Below, in pieces: positions 24,704 to 35,030 of a stretch of 64,000 nt of DNA; the stretch's first letter is position 1; every line of letters begins with the position of its first letter. The notes below the pieces were generated by a model. That model saw only the letters and a list, made by a program, of their open reading frames with translations. It was not told where the DNA came from and made no database searches. This DNA comes from Sepioteuthis lessoniana (lineage: Eukaryota; Mollusca; Cephalopoda; Myopsida; Loliginidae): the NCBI GenBank assembly GCA_963585895.1, contig OY757904.1, forward strand, positions 5,445,515 through 5,509,514, given 5' to 3'. Both the position numbers and the translations under genes were made by a program.

Positions 24704-25143
24704 GGATAGCCGAAATTTGTATATGTCACAAAACCTGTCCCTGCCAGAGACGAGATGCGTGACCTACAAGTTGCACTCCCGAGGACGCTCCTGCTTCCGT
24801 TTTTTTCTATACTTCCGGTACTCAACACGCAAGTCACATTCACGCTCGTTTTGAACTTTGAGGTAGGCCATTTCGATCATCACTTCTTTCTTCTTACTTT
24901 CTTCTTTTTGCTGTTGCTATGAAAGGAATTCAATCCACACAGCTTCGTTGTCACATTTCATTTCTCTCGTTCGTCCGGCTCACCACCTCGGACGGTTGCT
25001 GGATTCACGTGAACGTCGGCTGTTCTGCCTGCATATACAACATGCTACTCGTTGTCTCTTTGAACGACGAACCCCAGTTGGCTCATTGGAGGCAGCAGTT
25101 CTGCCTATCAATTTCCCTCCAATTATTTCATGCCAATAAGTGA
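24704..25143. other. GC- and CpG-rich segment
   Basis: Local GC and CpG content is visibly higher than in the flanks (AGACGAGATGCG, GAGGACGCTCC, CCTCGGACGGTTG, CACGTGAACGTCGGC). Two overlapping plus-strand frames (24919-25143 and 24948-25139) stay open but are not recognised. It may be a promoter/first-exon region or an LTR/5' UTR of an element. The SINE described above inserted at its left side. Confidence 0.3.
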
Positions 25144-25690
25144 GGGGATTGTGCTTTTATCGAATACAAATATTGCTTAAATAGAACCATGGATGATAAC
25201 CTAAAGTCAATTGTATTTTGACTGGTTATCAACGGAAAAATAATAAAGATGGCAGTGAGATGATAATAGTGAATCTGCTTACTTTTCAGAAACATAAAAA
25301 CGGACGAGAATTCGACTACCCTGAATAGTAATGTTAGGTGGAGACATAAAGAGAGTATTGACCTTCGACCACATGAAGCTAATAGGACGGATTGGCTACG
25401 GATAGAAGAACATTGTAACAATTAGCCCTTACCGGCATAACTGTTCGGAGCTGAGAATACTACACATATTTCCTTAACAATATGGCACGCAACCATTTGT
25501 TCCGGTGTAATTCCAACATTTTATTTTGTTATCGTAAAATCACGTTACATTAAGATCCACCGAAAGAGCTATGATATTTTACATGTGAAGAAGGTAAAAG
25601 AAATGTTTGAACATTAAAAGAATCTAACAAAATTAAAGTCGGAATAGAAGGTAAACTAATTGATTAATCAGCTTAATTTATATTATTTTC
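25144..25690. other. Unassigned sequence
   Basis: Nothing recognised. Confidence 0.45.
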
Positions 25691-25696
25691 ATTACC

Positions 25697-25903
25697 TTTT
25701 GACGAAAGTAACAGAACATTAAATTCGTCACAAATTCACAATGTTTATACACGGGGTTGATAAAAGCTTTAATCTAACTGAAAAAATACTTTGCCTTCAA
25801 TTAATGGGAGATATCTGGAAAAAGAAATCTGAGACTAGCTTACTTGAGGCTTTATTGAATGTAATTGATGCTAATGAAGAATTTAACCGACTTCTCACCT
25901 AAT
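25697..25903 (+). pseudogene. hAT-family transposase fragment
   Basis: Plus-strand reading gives FDESNR, then after a one-base shift FIHGVDKSFNLTEKILCLQL, followed by LLEALLNVID. This matches the RNase H-fold start of hAT/ZBED/GTF2IRD2-like transposases (DES(T)D, then FxRGVDxxFxxxEELLxLxPM). The open part is a 54-codon frame at 25741-25905. The dimerisation end was not found. The match is short, so this is tentative. Confidence 0.45.
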
Positions 25904-28311
25904 CAATGCATGACACAAGGTTGTTTTATAATAGAAAGCAACGAACAAGTTGAAACTCATGCACTGCTGATCAAAAAATCCATGGAATTGTGATCATTCC
26001 CGAATTGGTGCGTCTCAGGTGCCAAGCAATAAACTTAACTCGACAAAGCAGATACACCATCGTTAACTACTCACATCCTCGTCAAGGTAATAAATGGGTA
26101 TAACCGTTATTATAAAATGATGTACCGCATTTATGCAGCAAAGGATGATAGGGGAGGTAAGCGGTTGTCGTGTCTATAGAAGAAAAGAAACCAATGTAAA
26201 AATCAAATCTCTTACCTAAAAGGATCCCCAGTGTTCTAACAGACGGAGCCCTTGCAATTATTGGCTTTCGGAGAAGTTTTTGTCTCAAAAACATAATTAG
26301 CTTCTCTAAATTACCTAACTTTGCAACACTTTGCTGCATCAAGAAAATCGATTCTCCAAGACGGTAAAATATGAACATTTTATGCATGTCGAAGTTTCAA
26401 GCGTTAATTTCATAAGATTTCAAAACATATAACTCGTTTTAATATTTTAGGCAACTCGATTTTTAATATGAAAAACTAGTATACTATTAAGTAAAGGGAT
26501 AATTCTTCTATTCTAACAAGTATTTAACCTTTTTGGAAATAGAAAGTAAAATTATATTGAATTGAAATTTCTGAAGAAAAAGCATTTAAATAATGAATTG
26601 TGTAGCCACTCCAAACCTTACTCCCATCCACACAACAAAATGTTCTTGTATCAAATCTTTCCAGATGGGAGGTTAGATAAATACCATTCAAGCCGTTTGA
26701 AGCGAAATATCAGATTTGGGAAAAAAAACTTAGGATCTTTGATGCTTTCATTTCCTTTCAATGCCTCATCATAAGAAATTTCAAAATGTTAATTATGTAG
26801 GTAAGTGAAACGATTCAGGAGAAAAAAACTGATCTGTCTATTTAAGAACCTCAAATTCAAATTACAAAAACTAACAAAGGGTTAATTTTACCCTATTTTG
26901 TAAGTCTATTTAACACTTATTTTGTAGGATAACATTAATGAAACCGCAATTAAAAGTAATAGAATTTCAGAGTAAAGAATTACGGTGACAAAAATTTCAA
27001 GATGAAACTTTATTAGTTTTATGCAACTATTCCTTACCCACCCCCTCAAAATGACAACTCGAAACCAAAAAACGGCAACTTCCACCCACTACTACAAAAT
27101 GGTAAGCTTCGCTCGCAGATATGTTTCACTTTTATTTGCACTCATAAATATGAACAACTTTTTCTCGAATAAAGTTTAAAAGACAAAAACAAGGCCAATA
27201 TTGACAGGTAATTATATCGAAGACACTTCGCCTGACAATTATCTCCAGACATTCCAAATTTTGTTAAAATATCTAACACCCTGTTTCTCAATAAAATGTG
27301 TAAGTTCTTGTTCTACATAATATTGTCCATGAAGTTTCTTTACACTTGTTTTAGTTGTGTCTACTCATTTAATGAATACGTTTTTTTTGGGTTTTTTTGT
27401 GGGGCGGGTTGTGATGTGTCTATATTAATGATTCGAAATATCTTAAGAGGCCATCTAATCAAACCTAAAATTGTCATTTTACACTAAATTACGTGATGAA
27501 ATACTGAAGTCGAGAATTGATGTAATTTCCAATGATTTAAATCCCGATAAATAATATTATTTGATCGACATTTTCCATCAAGCTGATGATCATTCCGTTT
27601 CTAAAAGATTGCAGTTCACTTCGTTCAAACTTATTCAAACGCCTTATTTAATTTTACCTGGAGGATTATTCAATCAAAAAATACAGAATATATCCATGGC
27701 AACTACCGAATCTTTCACAGATCACTGCAGTCTTTCATAACTTTAACCTCCACCATCGGCATCTCTCCATCTGGCTGAGTAGTGCCCTCTTAAACAGAGC
27801 TGCTTCGACACAAATCTCTCCACCGGAGAGTCAAGAGAGCACAACAACAATGTCAAGATAAAACTCATGCCTCCTTCATTTCCATCGTTCATGACTAAAT
27901 TTTAAATTTAATTATTCCTTTGAACTACCGACAAAATAACTGAAAGATATTCAATTACCGTCTTCAAAATGGAAAGCTACTTAATGTGAATAAAGAAATA
28001 TAAAAGGTAAAAACTTTACTTTTTGTTTTTGAGCAGCTTCAGATTAAGAAATGAAAAAAATCAGAAAATTGAACATGGTTTCTTTTTCAGTCACCCAAAA
28101 TCATCCAATTGATAAGAATGTTCCTTTGCTTTTAAAGAAAACAAGAAACATTTCGCATTCTTTAAAGCAACTCAATTAAATTAAAAAAAAGGTGTTTTGG
28201 TCAACTTTCCAAATATTTTCATGAAAAAATTAATTCCGAAATGAATAAATAATTTTTGATAAAGTCAAAAGATCTGGATGTTTTTTTTCTTCTCTAAAAA
28301 TGTTTTCACAC
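25904..28311. other. Unassigned AT-rich sequence
   Basis: A 101-codon minus-strand frame (26082-26387) is open but unrecognised. Other frames are short and compositional. A slightly GC-richer patch at about 27730-27860 has no clear identity. Confidence 0.4.
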
Positions 28312-28372
28312 ATATTAGCATTAAATAACCCACGAAAATTGAAATGCATTTAACCCAAGAAACCAAATATTC
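28312..28372 (+). repeat. SINE 3'-tail fragment (family S1/S4 tail)
   Basis: TTAGCATTAAATAACCCACG, then AAATTGAAATGCATTTAA and a CCAAGAAACC end match the shared SINE 3' tail. Head and body are absent. Confidence 0.5.
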
Positions 28373-29310
28373 TAATTGTATAAAGATTCGGAAGTTAAAA
28401 TTAAATTGTATAAAATTTTTAGCATTTTCCATCACATATTCCTTTTTCTTCAAAACCCCGTGTTTGAATTTTCAACAAATGCCAATAAAGTGAAATCGAA
28501 CATAATTATGTGGAGTAAAAACTGTTCAGTTATTAAATCTAACTTTGAAAATTTTATAAAATGCAAGTTTCATAATCAAGTATGTCGCCAAAGTTGATAC
28601 TGACATCCACAATTCATTCATCTTCTACGAACTTGACGCTACCCCTTCATTTATCATACCCAAAGTAGCTGCAACAATTATTTATCTACTAAAAACAGAA
28701 TATAGCTTCAGTTATTTCCAAGTTTGGAGACATTTCTTTCCTCTTAAGCATAATCGAATTCATTCAGATTAGCCAAACACCTTTGAGTGCAAAATTCGAA
28801 CAAAATATCAGGATTAGATATCAGGTTACTTGTATATGAAGGAAGCGCTTGGAGTGTAACGATTATAATGGTAGGAAATAGATACGATGACCCGAATTCA
28901 AATTCTGAACGAGGCAGTTTACATTTCCATCGTATGAATCATGTGAATCCAAGTGTTCTCACTGCAACTAAAAGTAAATATTTGGGGAGATTGCTTCTTT
29001 AACTTTGTCATGACAATTAGTCTTGGAGAAGGAAATTTTAACTGGGTGTATTTTGCTTAAAAATGACTTTGTAGTGTAGGGATGAGGTAAATATATACTT
29101 ACATATAAAAAAATTATAAACTTGGTTTCAAGTAAATTTATTTTTTCTTCTTTTTCAAAACATTGATATTTTATTCTTAAACAGATCTCATATAGCAGAG
29201 GATAAATATTTATGTTTATCGTTATTGTTGCGCATTTGAAACTAAAAAATAGCGTTACTATCAAGTGAATAGTTATTTTAAGAAATACAATTTATTAATT
29301 TCAATATATA
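28373..29310. other. Unassigned AT-rich sequence
   Basis: No recognised feature. Confidence 0.5.
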
Positions 29311-29653
29311 TAACGAATATAACTTATTATTATCATTCTTACTCGAAGTGAGTTTTTCACACTATTCTTAACTGATGGACTTTCAACGGAGTCTGAATGA
29401 AAACATGTTCCTTCAGGTATCCAGAACTCTTCCGAGAATTCTCGTCGGTCTCAACAATGATGTAGGGGGATGGTTCCGATTCTTCCTCTGATTTCCCAAT
29501 TCTTCCAGTTTTTTTCTTACAAGCGTACTAATTATAATTAGTATGACCGTCGTCTTCATGTTCCACGGCTATTTTAGTTTTCTAGCAAGGTCCTGCAAAA
29601 TCCTCAAAACAGCAATTTCTTCTTCTTTTTTTTTTTTTTTTTTTTGATGATTA
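29311..29653 (-). pseudogene. LINE-A copy 2, 3' segment
   Basis: This is the 3' end of a minus-strand LINE-A copy. An ATT-rich tail (29320-29340) is followed by GAGTTTTTCACAC, then sequence matching the C-terminal coding end (GGACTTTCAAC, TCCAGAACTC, TAGCAAGGTCC). It runs up to TTTTTGATGA next to TTA, where the TIR transposon begins. The same LINE resumes at 32092. Confidence 0.65.
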
Positions 29654-29730
29654 CACTGGTTTACAAAGAAATTAAGGCAAGCACAAAAACACCCGTTTTT
29701 ACCTAATTTGAGGGTGCTGAATTCAAATTT

Positions 29731-30103
29731 GAAATCCGTTTTTATTCATCACCTCTAGTTTTTTTTTAGATATGCATAGTGTGTATTTTGTGCATATACG
29801 GTACACAACGGCGTATATGAATTCAGGGTTAATTCTAATATTGTGAGACTGATAGCTAATTTTTTGTTATTATGCACTAAATGTAAGTGATAGCATTACA
29901 TTATATATAGACTGAATTTGACAGTTAAAGCAGCAGGTCCCAATCCACACTGTGGCAGTCATTGGAAGGCGTTGTCTCGCAGGCGGCGCAGGAGGTTGGT
30001 GTCCCTCAACTATCGTGTTACACATCTTTTGGGATACTAAATATTAGTATTACATTTTCAAATGCACTTTTAGTTTTACTTTGTTATATTTTCAGATTCT
30101 CCA
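29731..30103 (+). promoter_or_regulatory. 5' region of the TIR transposon with possible intron
   Basis: A GC-rich island (about 29935-30012, GGCGTTGTCTCGCAGGCGGC) contains an AG/GTTGGT donor-like site near 29993. A clean acceptor-like TTATATTTTCAG ends at 30095, 8 bases before the ATG at 30104. A spliced leader exon is plausible but rests only on these signals. Confidence 0.3.
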
Positions 30104-31808
30104 ATGGCTTCAAGCACGTCAAAATGTCGAGGATGCCTTAACAAAGCTAATTCTTTCTGCTACGTGTGTGGAGACTTCACAACAGTTGCACAGCGTCGAA
30201 CCATCGCTTACCTCCTCAAAACCGCCTACTTTCACTATTTTGACTGTAAAATTGGCGATCAAGTCAAGTCTTGGGCTCCACACATCTGTTATAAACCGTG
30301 CTACAATGGACTTACTGCATAGTTTAATGGCAAGAAAGCAGCTTTTAACTTTGCAGTCCCGATGGTTTGGAGAGAGCCGCGAAACCACGCAGATGATTGT
30401 TATTTTTCTTTAACTAATATAACTGGTTTCAATGCATCTTCTAGGAAAAAGATCAAATGTCCCAACCTTCGATCTGTTATGAGACCCGTTCCCCATTCAG
30501 ATGATCTTCCTGTACCCACACATCCAGTAAATAAGGATCTTCTTTCCTCAACAGATGAAGAAATGCCTTCAAAGGAGGATTCTGCTGAGTCAATATCTTT
30601 GAAAGACATTGAGTCTACATATTCAGGAACAAGTGGTAATGAGCCACACTGGATCACGCAAGAAGACCTGAATGATCTTGCTCGTGATTTGTATCTGTCA
30701 AAACAGCAGTCAGAGCTCTTGGCTTCTCGGCTTAAACAGTGGAACCTAGTCCAGGAAGATTTAAGGATCACCAGTTTCAGGAATCGGAACAAAGACCTTG
30801 CTTCCTTTTTCGACATGGAAAACATGTTGGGCTACAGTACAAACATACCTGGCTTGTTTACGTCCCTTGGTTTGTCACATAATCCTTCAGACTGGCGTCT
30901 TTTCATCGACTCTTCCAAGCGAAGTCTCAAGGGTGTTCTTCTTCACAACGGGAATAAATACCCAACATTCCCATGCACACTCTGTCCATCTAAAGGAGTC
31001 CTATGACAATATGGAGCTTCTTTTAGAAACTATTAAGTACAGCGAGTACCAATGGATTCTGTGTGGGGACCTCAAGGTCATTGGTCTTCTTATGGGTATG
31101 CAAGCGGGCTTCACAAAGTACTGTTGTTTTTTCTGTCACTGGGATAGTCGAGCTGTATCCCAGCATTACAAGCAGAAAGACTGGAGGTCTAGAAGCACTT
31201 TTGTTCCTGACGAATAAAGCCTCAAGGAGAATCCTCTGGTGGACATGAATAAGGTGGTTCTTCCTCCTCTTCACATCAAGCTTGGTTTGATGAAGAATTT
31301 CGTGAAGGCGTTGCACAAAAATGGTGCTGCCTTCCAACACTTGTCTACTGTGTTCCCAGGTCTTCGTGCTGCTAAGCTCAAAGAGGGAATCTTTGTCGGA
31401 CCTCAGATCCGAGAAGTGCTGAAGGATACTGATTTTGAGGAGCTTCTTAACTTAAAGGAACTGAGAGAATGGGAAGCATTCAAGTCAGTCTGTAGTGGCT
31501 TCCTTGGTAACACACGTGTATCAGATTACCAAGCCTGTATTGAGAAGTTGCTAAAGTCTTACGAGGATATGGGGTGCCGAATGTTACTCAAGATTCATTT
31601 TCTCCATTCCCACCTCAACTTCTTCCCGCCAAACCTTGGTGCAGTGAGTGATGAGCATGGAGAAAGATTCCACCTAGACATTACGAAGATGGAGAGCTGC
31701 TATCAAGGCAAATGGAGCCCCGACATGATGAGAGACTTCTGCTGCATGCTCGTACGTGACATCCCGGAGGCAAAATACACCAGATCTTCTAAGAAAATAC
31801 ACTTTTGA
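30104..31808 (+). pseudogene. Broken gene of the TIR transposon (candidate transposase)
   Basis: One long frame of about 565 codons is interrupted by a TAG at 30320-30322 (in a context where the family has Trp), a frameshift near 30975 (just after YPTFP, before AHSVHLKES), and a TAA near 31215. The N-terminus has paired cysteines (C8, C11, C19, C22) and later C48, H60, C62 and C66, suggesting zinc binding. Then come VPMVWREPRNHADDCYF, LTNITGFN, HSDDLPVP, a linker, AHSVHLKESYDN, CGDLKVIGLL, a YCCFFC-x-WDSR motif, LPPLHIKLGLMKNFVKAL and LGAVSDEHGERFHLDI. I recognise these as a family recurrent in arthropod, mollusc and fish genomes, usually unannotated. Asp in CGDLK (31068-31070) and Glu in GERFH (31662-31664) are candidate RNase H-fold acids, by inference. 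Confidence 0.75.
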
Positions 31809-32001
31809 CTGTCTGTGGTACTAAGAATTGTGTAATTGTGTCATCCAAGTATATTGATTCAATCAGTGTTCTTTATCTATCCTGTTTTATCTGTTATAAG
31901 CTGCTGCAACTCTTGCAATATGCACATATATTCTCTGTTTATACTAAAATGAGACTATTTAAAAGCCAGAAAACTAGAGGTGATAGAGCAAAACTATTTA
32001 T
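31809..32001 (+). other. 3' region of the TIR transposon
   Basis: Non-coding sequence between the stop codon and the inner part of the right terminal inverted repeat. A 74-codon frame across it is not recognised. Confidence 0.5.
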
Positions 32002-32091
32002 AAATTTGAATTCAGCACACCCAAATTAACAAAAAACACTTATCCCCATTCTTGCCTCAGACCAAAAATTTATTTTTGTAAACCAGTGTTA

Positions 32092-33000
32092 TCAATTGTT
32101 GGGTCCTTCTAACAGGGATTTCAACCTCAAAATTCCAAATAATTTTTATTTTTCCTATTCTTTAGGACAGATTCTGGCTTGAGCATATCCCGTTTGTTAG
32201 TACAGTCTTTTACACAATTCCCAGTGGATCACCTTTCTCACCGAGTCCAATCCATACATATGTTGTTTTTTTTCCCCTATTTCTGTTTCTTAGTTTTTGT
32301 TTTCCTATAATTACTTAATTGCCAAAACTATAATTGGCTGCTGTAATTAAGCTTTCTTTGCTCTTTTTATTGTAGAGCTTGTTTTGAAGCATCAACATAA
32401 TCTCTAGTGTTGCTGAGTCTTTTTCCTTCTTCTTATCTTGACACATTTAATCTTTCTATGTTATCTCTCGGATGTAATGCCTTGTGCATCGTCATCAATT
32501 TTCTTGTTTTTGGTCCATTTGTCAGATTTTCTTTGTCCATTTTAGAAATTGTCCCGAGTATCGTACAAGAGTGACTGCCGCGGTGCCTATCTATTTGATA
32601 AAACTACTGCTGCTGAGCTTCGTTTAGAGAAGCTTTCTCGTTCTTCTAAGTTAATCTTTTGTAATTTTTCCTTCGTATCTACTGGTTTGATGGTGCACGC
32701 TTCCAATAATCCAATATACTTGAATTTTCCTCTTTCTGGCGTGTTTGTTCGATTTCTTCAGCAGTTTGTCTTTTCCCATTTTTCATTATGAATATTTCAC
32801 ATTATATATCAGATTCCATTCCTCTGTCCAAGCTGTATATTTTTATTGTTTGTATCAGAATCTCCATTTCTTTTTTATTTTTAGCAAATACTTTTATATT
32901 ACTTATTGAAATAACGTGAGTAACATTTTCTTGTGATTTTGTAAATTTATTGCTACTTCCCGTCATGCTTTTCTTTGAGTGGTATCATTGCTATTATGAA
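32092..33000 (-). pseudogene. LINE-A copy 2, middle segment
   Basis: The minus-strand LINE resumes at once after the TIR transposon: GGTCCTTCTAACAGG corresponds to GGTCTTGTCTTCTGGCC of copy 1. Higher coordinates give traces of RKLMTMHKALHPRD, then KNKKEMEILIQTIKIYS (the segment after YxDD) and finally IAMIPLKEK near 32990. It is truncated by many stops. It ends at the TA target site of the Tc1-like element at 33003-33582. Confidence 0.7.
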
Positions 33001-33002
33001 TA

Positions 33003-33582
33003 CAAGCTGCGGAAACAAAATATGGAATAATTTTTAGAACGTATTTTTAAAATGATTAATCCAATTTTTTAAATACACGCTTTAAAACTAAATTTTCATG
33101 ATTAGCTCTATCATTTAAGCAGGTTTTCATTAAAATTCAGCCCAATATGAGTGAGCAAGAAAAACTACAAAGAATCTTTGATTTGCTTAACGCCGAAACC
33201 AAGCCCAAGAAAAATTCCGAATAATTTGAATTGCTTTATGGTGTCTATCAAGCCTACACCTTAAACATTCTTGATTACGTTATATGGGGCGTTTTAGAAA
33301 ACAAAACAAATCCAACTTCGCATCCAAATATTGATTCGCTTAAGATTGTTATTGAGAAAGGATGGAATAAAATATCGGAAGAATTTTTTGAAGATATGCA
33401 AATCGTTTCGAAGGTGTGTTCATACAATGATTTTTTTTTTTAAATAGAGGTCATACTGAATAAATTTACGGTACAGTGTCTATCTTATTTTGTTTACATT
33501 TTAATATTAAAATTAATCTTGTTTTATAGAAGAGTCGTTTAATATTGTACTAGCATATCCCTAATCTTCTTTCCGCACACTG
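33003..33582 (+). mobile_element. 580-bp deletion derivative of a Tc1/mariner element (Tc1-like copy 2)
   Basis: TA at 33001-33002 and 33583-33584 flank the element. The left end CAAGCTGCGGAAACAAAA and the right end (reverse complement CAGTGTGCGGAAAGAAG) are inverted. Plus-strand reading starts at 33147 with MSEQEKLQRIFDLLNAE, jumps over a large deletion, and resumes with LDYVIWGVLENKTN, TSHPNIDSLKIVIEKGWNKI and SEEFFEDM. These are the N-terminal helix-turn-helix start and the C-terminal part that follows the last catalytic motif. It is non-autonomous. It sits in LINE-A copy 2: excising it with one TA restores the RT reading ...GDSLSP-x-LFIIAMIPL. Confidence 0.82.
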
Positions 33583-33584
33583 TA

Positions 33585-33735
33585 GTTGTGGTGAAAGTGA
33601 GTCTCCTAGGAACATGCCATTTTTGATTTGTGCAACCTCTAGGGATTGTCCCTCTGCTGTCAATTCTAACCTGTAGCTTACTCTTGCGTTTGTGATGAAT
33701 TTTATGATTTTGTGGGATATTATAATTATCATTTG
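33585..33735 (-). pseudogene. LINE-A copy 2, 5' segment (RT palm)
   Basis: Minus-strand reading gives RLELTAEGQSLEVAQIKNGM and GDSLSP, the RT motif ahead of the YxDD region. It joins to IIAMIPL on the far side of the Tc1-like insertion. The copy ends here and copy 3 begins. Confidence 0.65.
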
Positions 33736-34715
33736 ACTGCTTGCAAGTTTTTCCCACCAACATTAGCTGGTGGGCTAACACTGGAGGTTGAGTGACAGCA
33801 AGTCTTCTCAGGTCTCCAAGATTCTCCTCAGTATTCAAGTCAATCTCATCTATGCCGTAGTCTGGGTGGTTTTGATACCACCTCTGATTTCTAGTTCCTC
33901 CAGTCATTTCTTCCGCCATCTGAGGGGCGTTCCGAGAGTGCTAACAGTAATTGGTATTTCATTGATTCTCATGTTCCGTCGATTTTTTAGTTCTCTAGCA
34001 AGGTCCAAGTATTTGCTTATCTTTTCGCTGTCTTTTATCTTCACTTTGGGGCCTGCTGCAACGGTAGAATTCACAATATAGCGACTCTTTTTTTTTTCCT
34101 TATTAATATCAAGACTGCTATTTTGGTTGGTATTAAGTTATCCGTCTGTATCTCAAAATCCCAGAGAATTTTATGGGCCTCATTCTCTTGGATTGATTTT
34201 GGCTTGTACGTCTGTACCATAAAATAGTATAGAAAATTTCAATCTCTTGCACAATTCCCTGTGTATAATCTTCCCCAATCAGTCATTCCTAGTCCTATAC
34301 CCCTTTTTTGTTCGTTCGCTGCAATCGATTTAAATGTATTTAACCATTTCATCTTTTCCTCTACGCAAACTACGTTTTCAGGTCCATTGAGTATTACCAA
34401 TCTTTGTTCGTTAATATCTTATTTTCTGCTTCTATTAGAAGATATTCACTTTCTTTCTTGCGGTTTCCCTTTAATTGTTGTTTCCAGCTTTTCACCTGTG
34501 CAATATAGTTCGTCGTTTGAAGTATCCATATATTTGTTTTTCTTATTTCTGTTTTATAATATTTGTTGTTTTTTCTGTTTGTTCTTGGTTTATCAAAGCT
34601 GCTACTAGCTTGAGTAATATACCTTTCTTTGTTCTTTTTAATGCGATCATGAAGTCCTTTTAATAATACGTCTACTAAGTCATCTGTGCTGGTGATTCCG
34701 TTTTCTCTTTCATTC
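33736..34715 (-). pseudogene. LINE-A copy 3 (C-terminal region)
   Basis: The 3' end is an AATTATAATATCC-type tail, then CAAGTTTTTCCCACC and the C-terminal coding end (TGAGTGACAGCAAGTC). Higher coordinates give the LLxDFxIQTDxLI-like region. A 118-codon frame at 34394-34750 has the IRKTNIWILQTTNYIAQVKS and KQQLKGNRKK region. It lies in the same orientation as copy 2, directly upstream of it, and is 5'-truncated inside the C-terminal domain. Confidence 0.65.
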
Positions 34716-34782
34716 CTAGTATTATGAATATTATTATTCAAGTTTTTCACACAAGCGTTAGCTGATGGTCTTTCACTAGAGT

Positions 34783-34828
<46 letters not shown>

Positions 34829-35028
34829 CTCCTCAAGTCTCCAGGACTTTTCTCAGTATTCTGGCCGATCTTAATAATGGATGGTCTGCACTTGTCCTCT
34901 GATTTCAGAATCTTTTAGTCCTTTACCAATCCTTTGGGGATTGTTCCAAGGGCATCAATTACAATTGATATAAGTGTTACCTTCCTGTTTCATGGACTTT
35001 TTGTTTCTCTGGTGAAGTCTATGGTACT
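34716..35028 (-). pseudogene. LINE-A copy 4, 3' segment
   Basis: An ATTATTATTC tail, CAAGTTTTTCACACAAGCG and the C-terminal coding end are followed by a (GA)n expansion at 34785-34823 inside the repeat. The copy runs to ATGGTACT, next to the TA target of mariner copy A. Confidence 0.65.
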
Positions 35029-35030
35029 TA

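Larger units (their letters stand above)
29654..32088 (+). mobile_element. 2,435-bp TIR DNA transposon of unclassified type
   Basis: The ends are inverted repeats. CACTGGTTTACAAA at 29654-29667 is matched by its reverse complement at 32075-32088. A second matching block lies about 60-75 bp inside each end (29704-29730 and 32002-32028; TGCTGAATTCAAATTT in both). TTA flanks both sides (29651-29653 and 32089-32091). LINE-A copy 1 has the uninterrupted TTTTTGATGATTATTAGGTC at the equivalent point, confirming TTA as the target-site duplication. The element carries one gene on the plus strand (30104-31808). A CACTG terminus with a 3-bp TSD is reminiscent of CACTA/CMC elements and the TTA target of Harbinger, but the protein matches neither as far as I can tell. 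Confidence 0.82.

Noticed and set aside
30119..31340. Minus-strand frames of 89, 141 and 105 codons over the TIR transposon
   Set aside because: They are antisense shadows of the plus-strand gene, whose motifs are recognisable.
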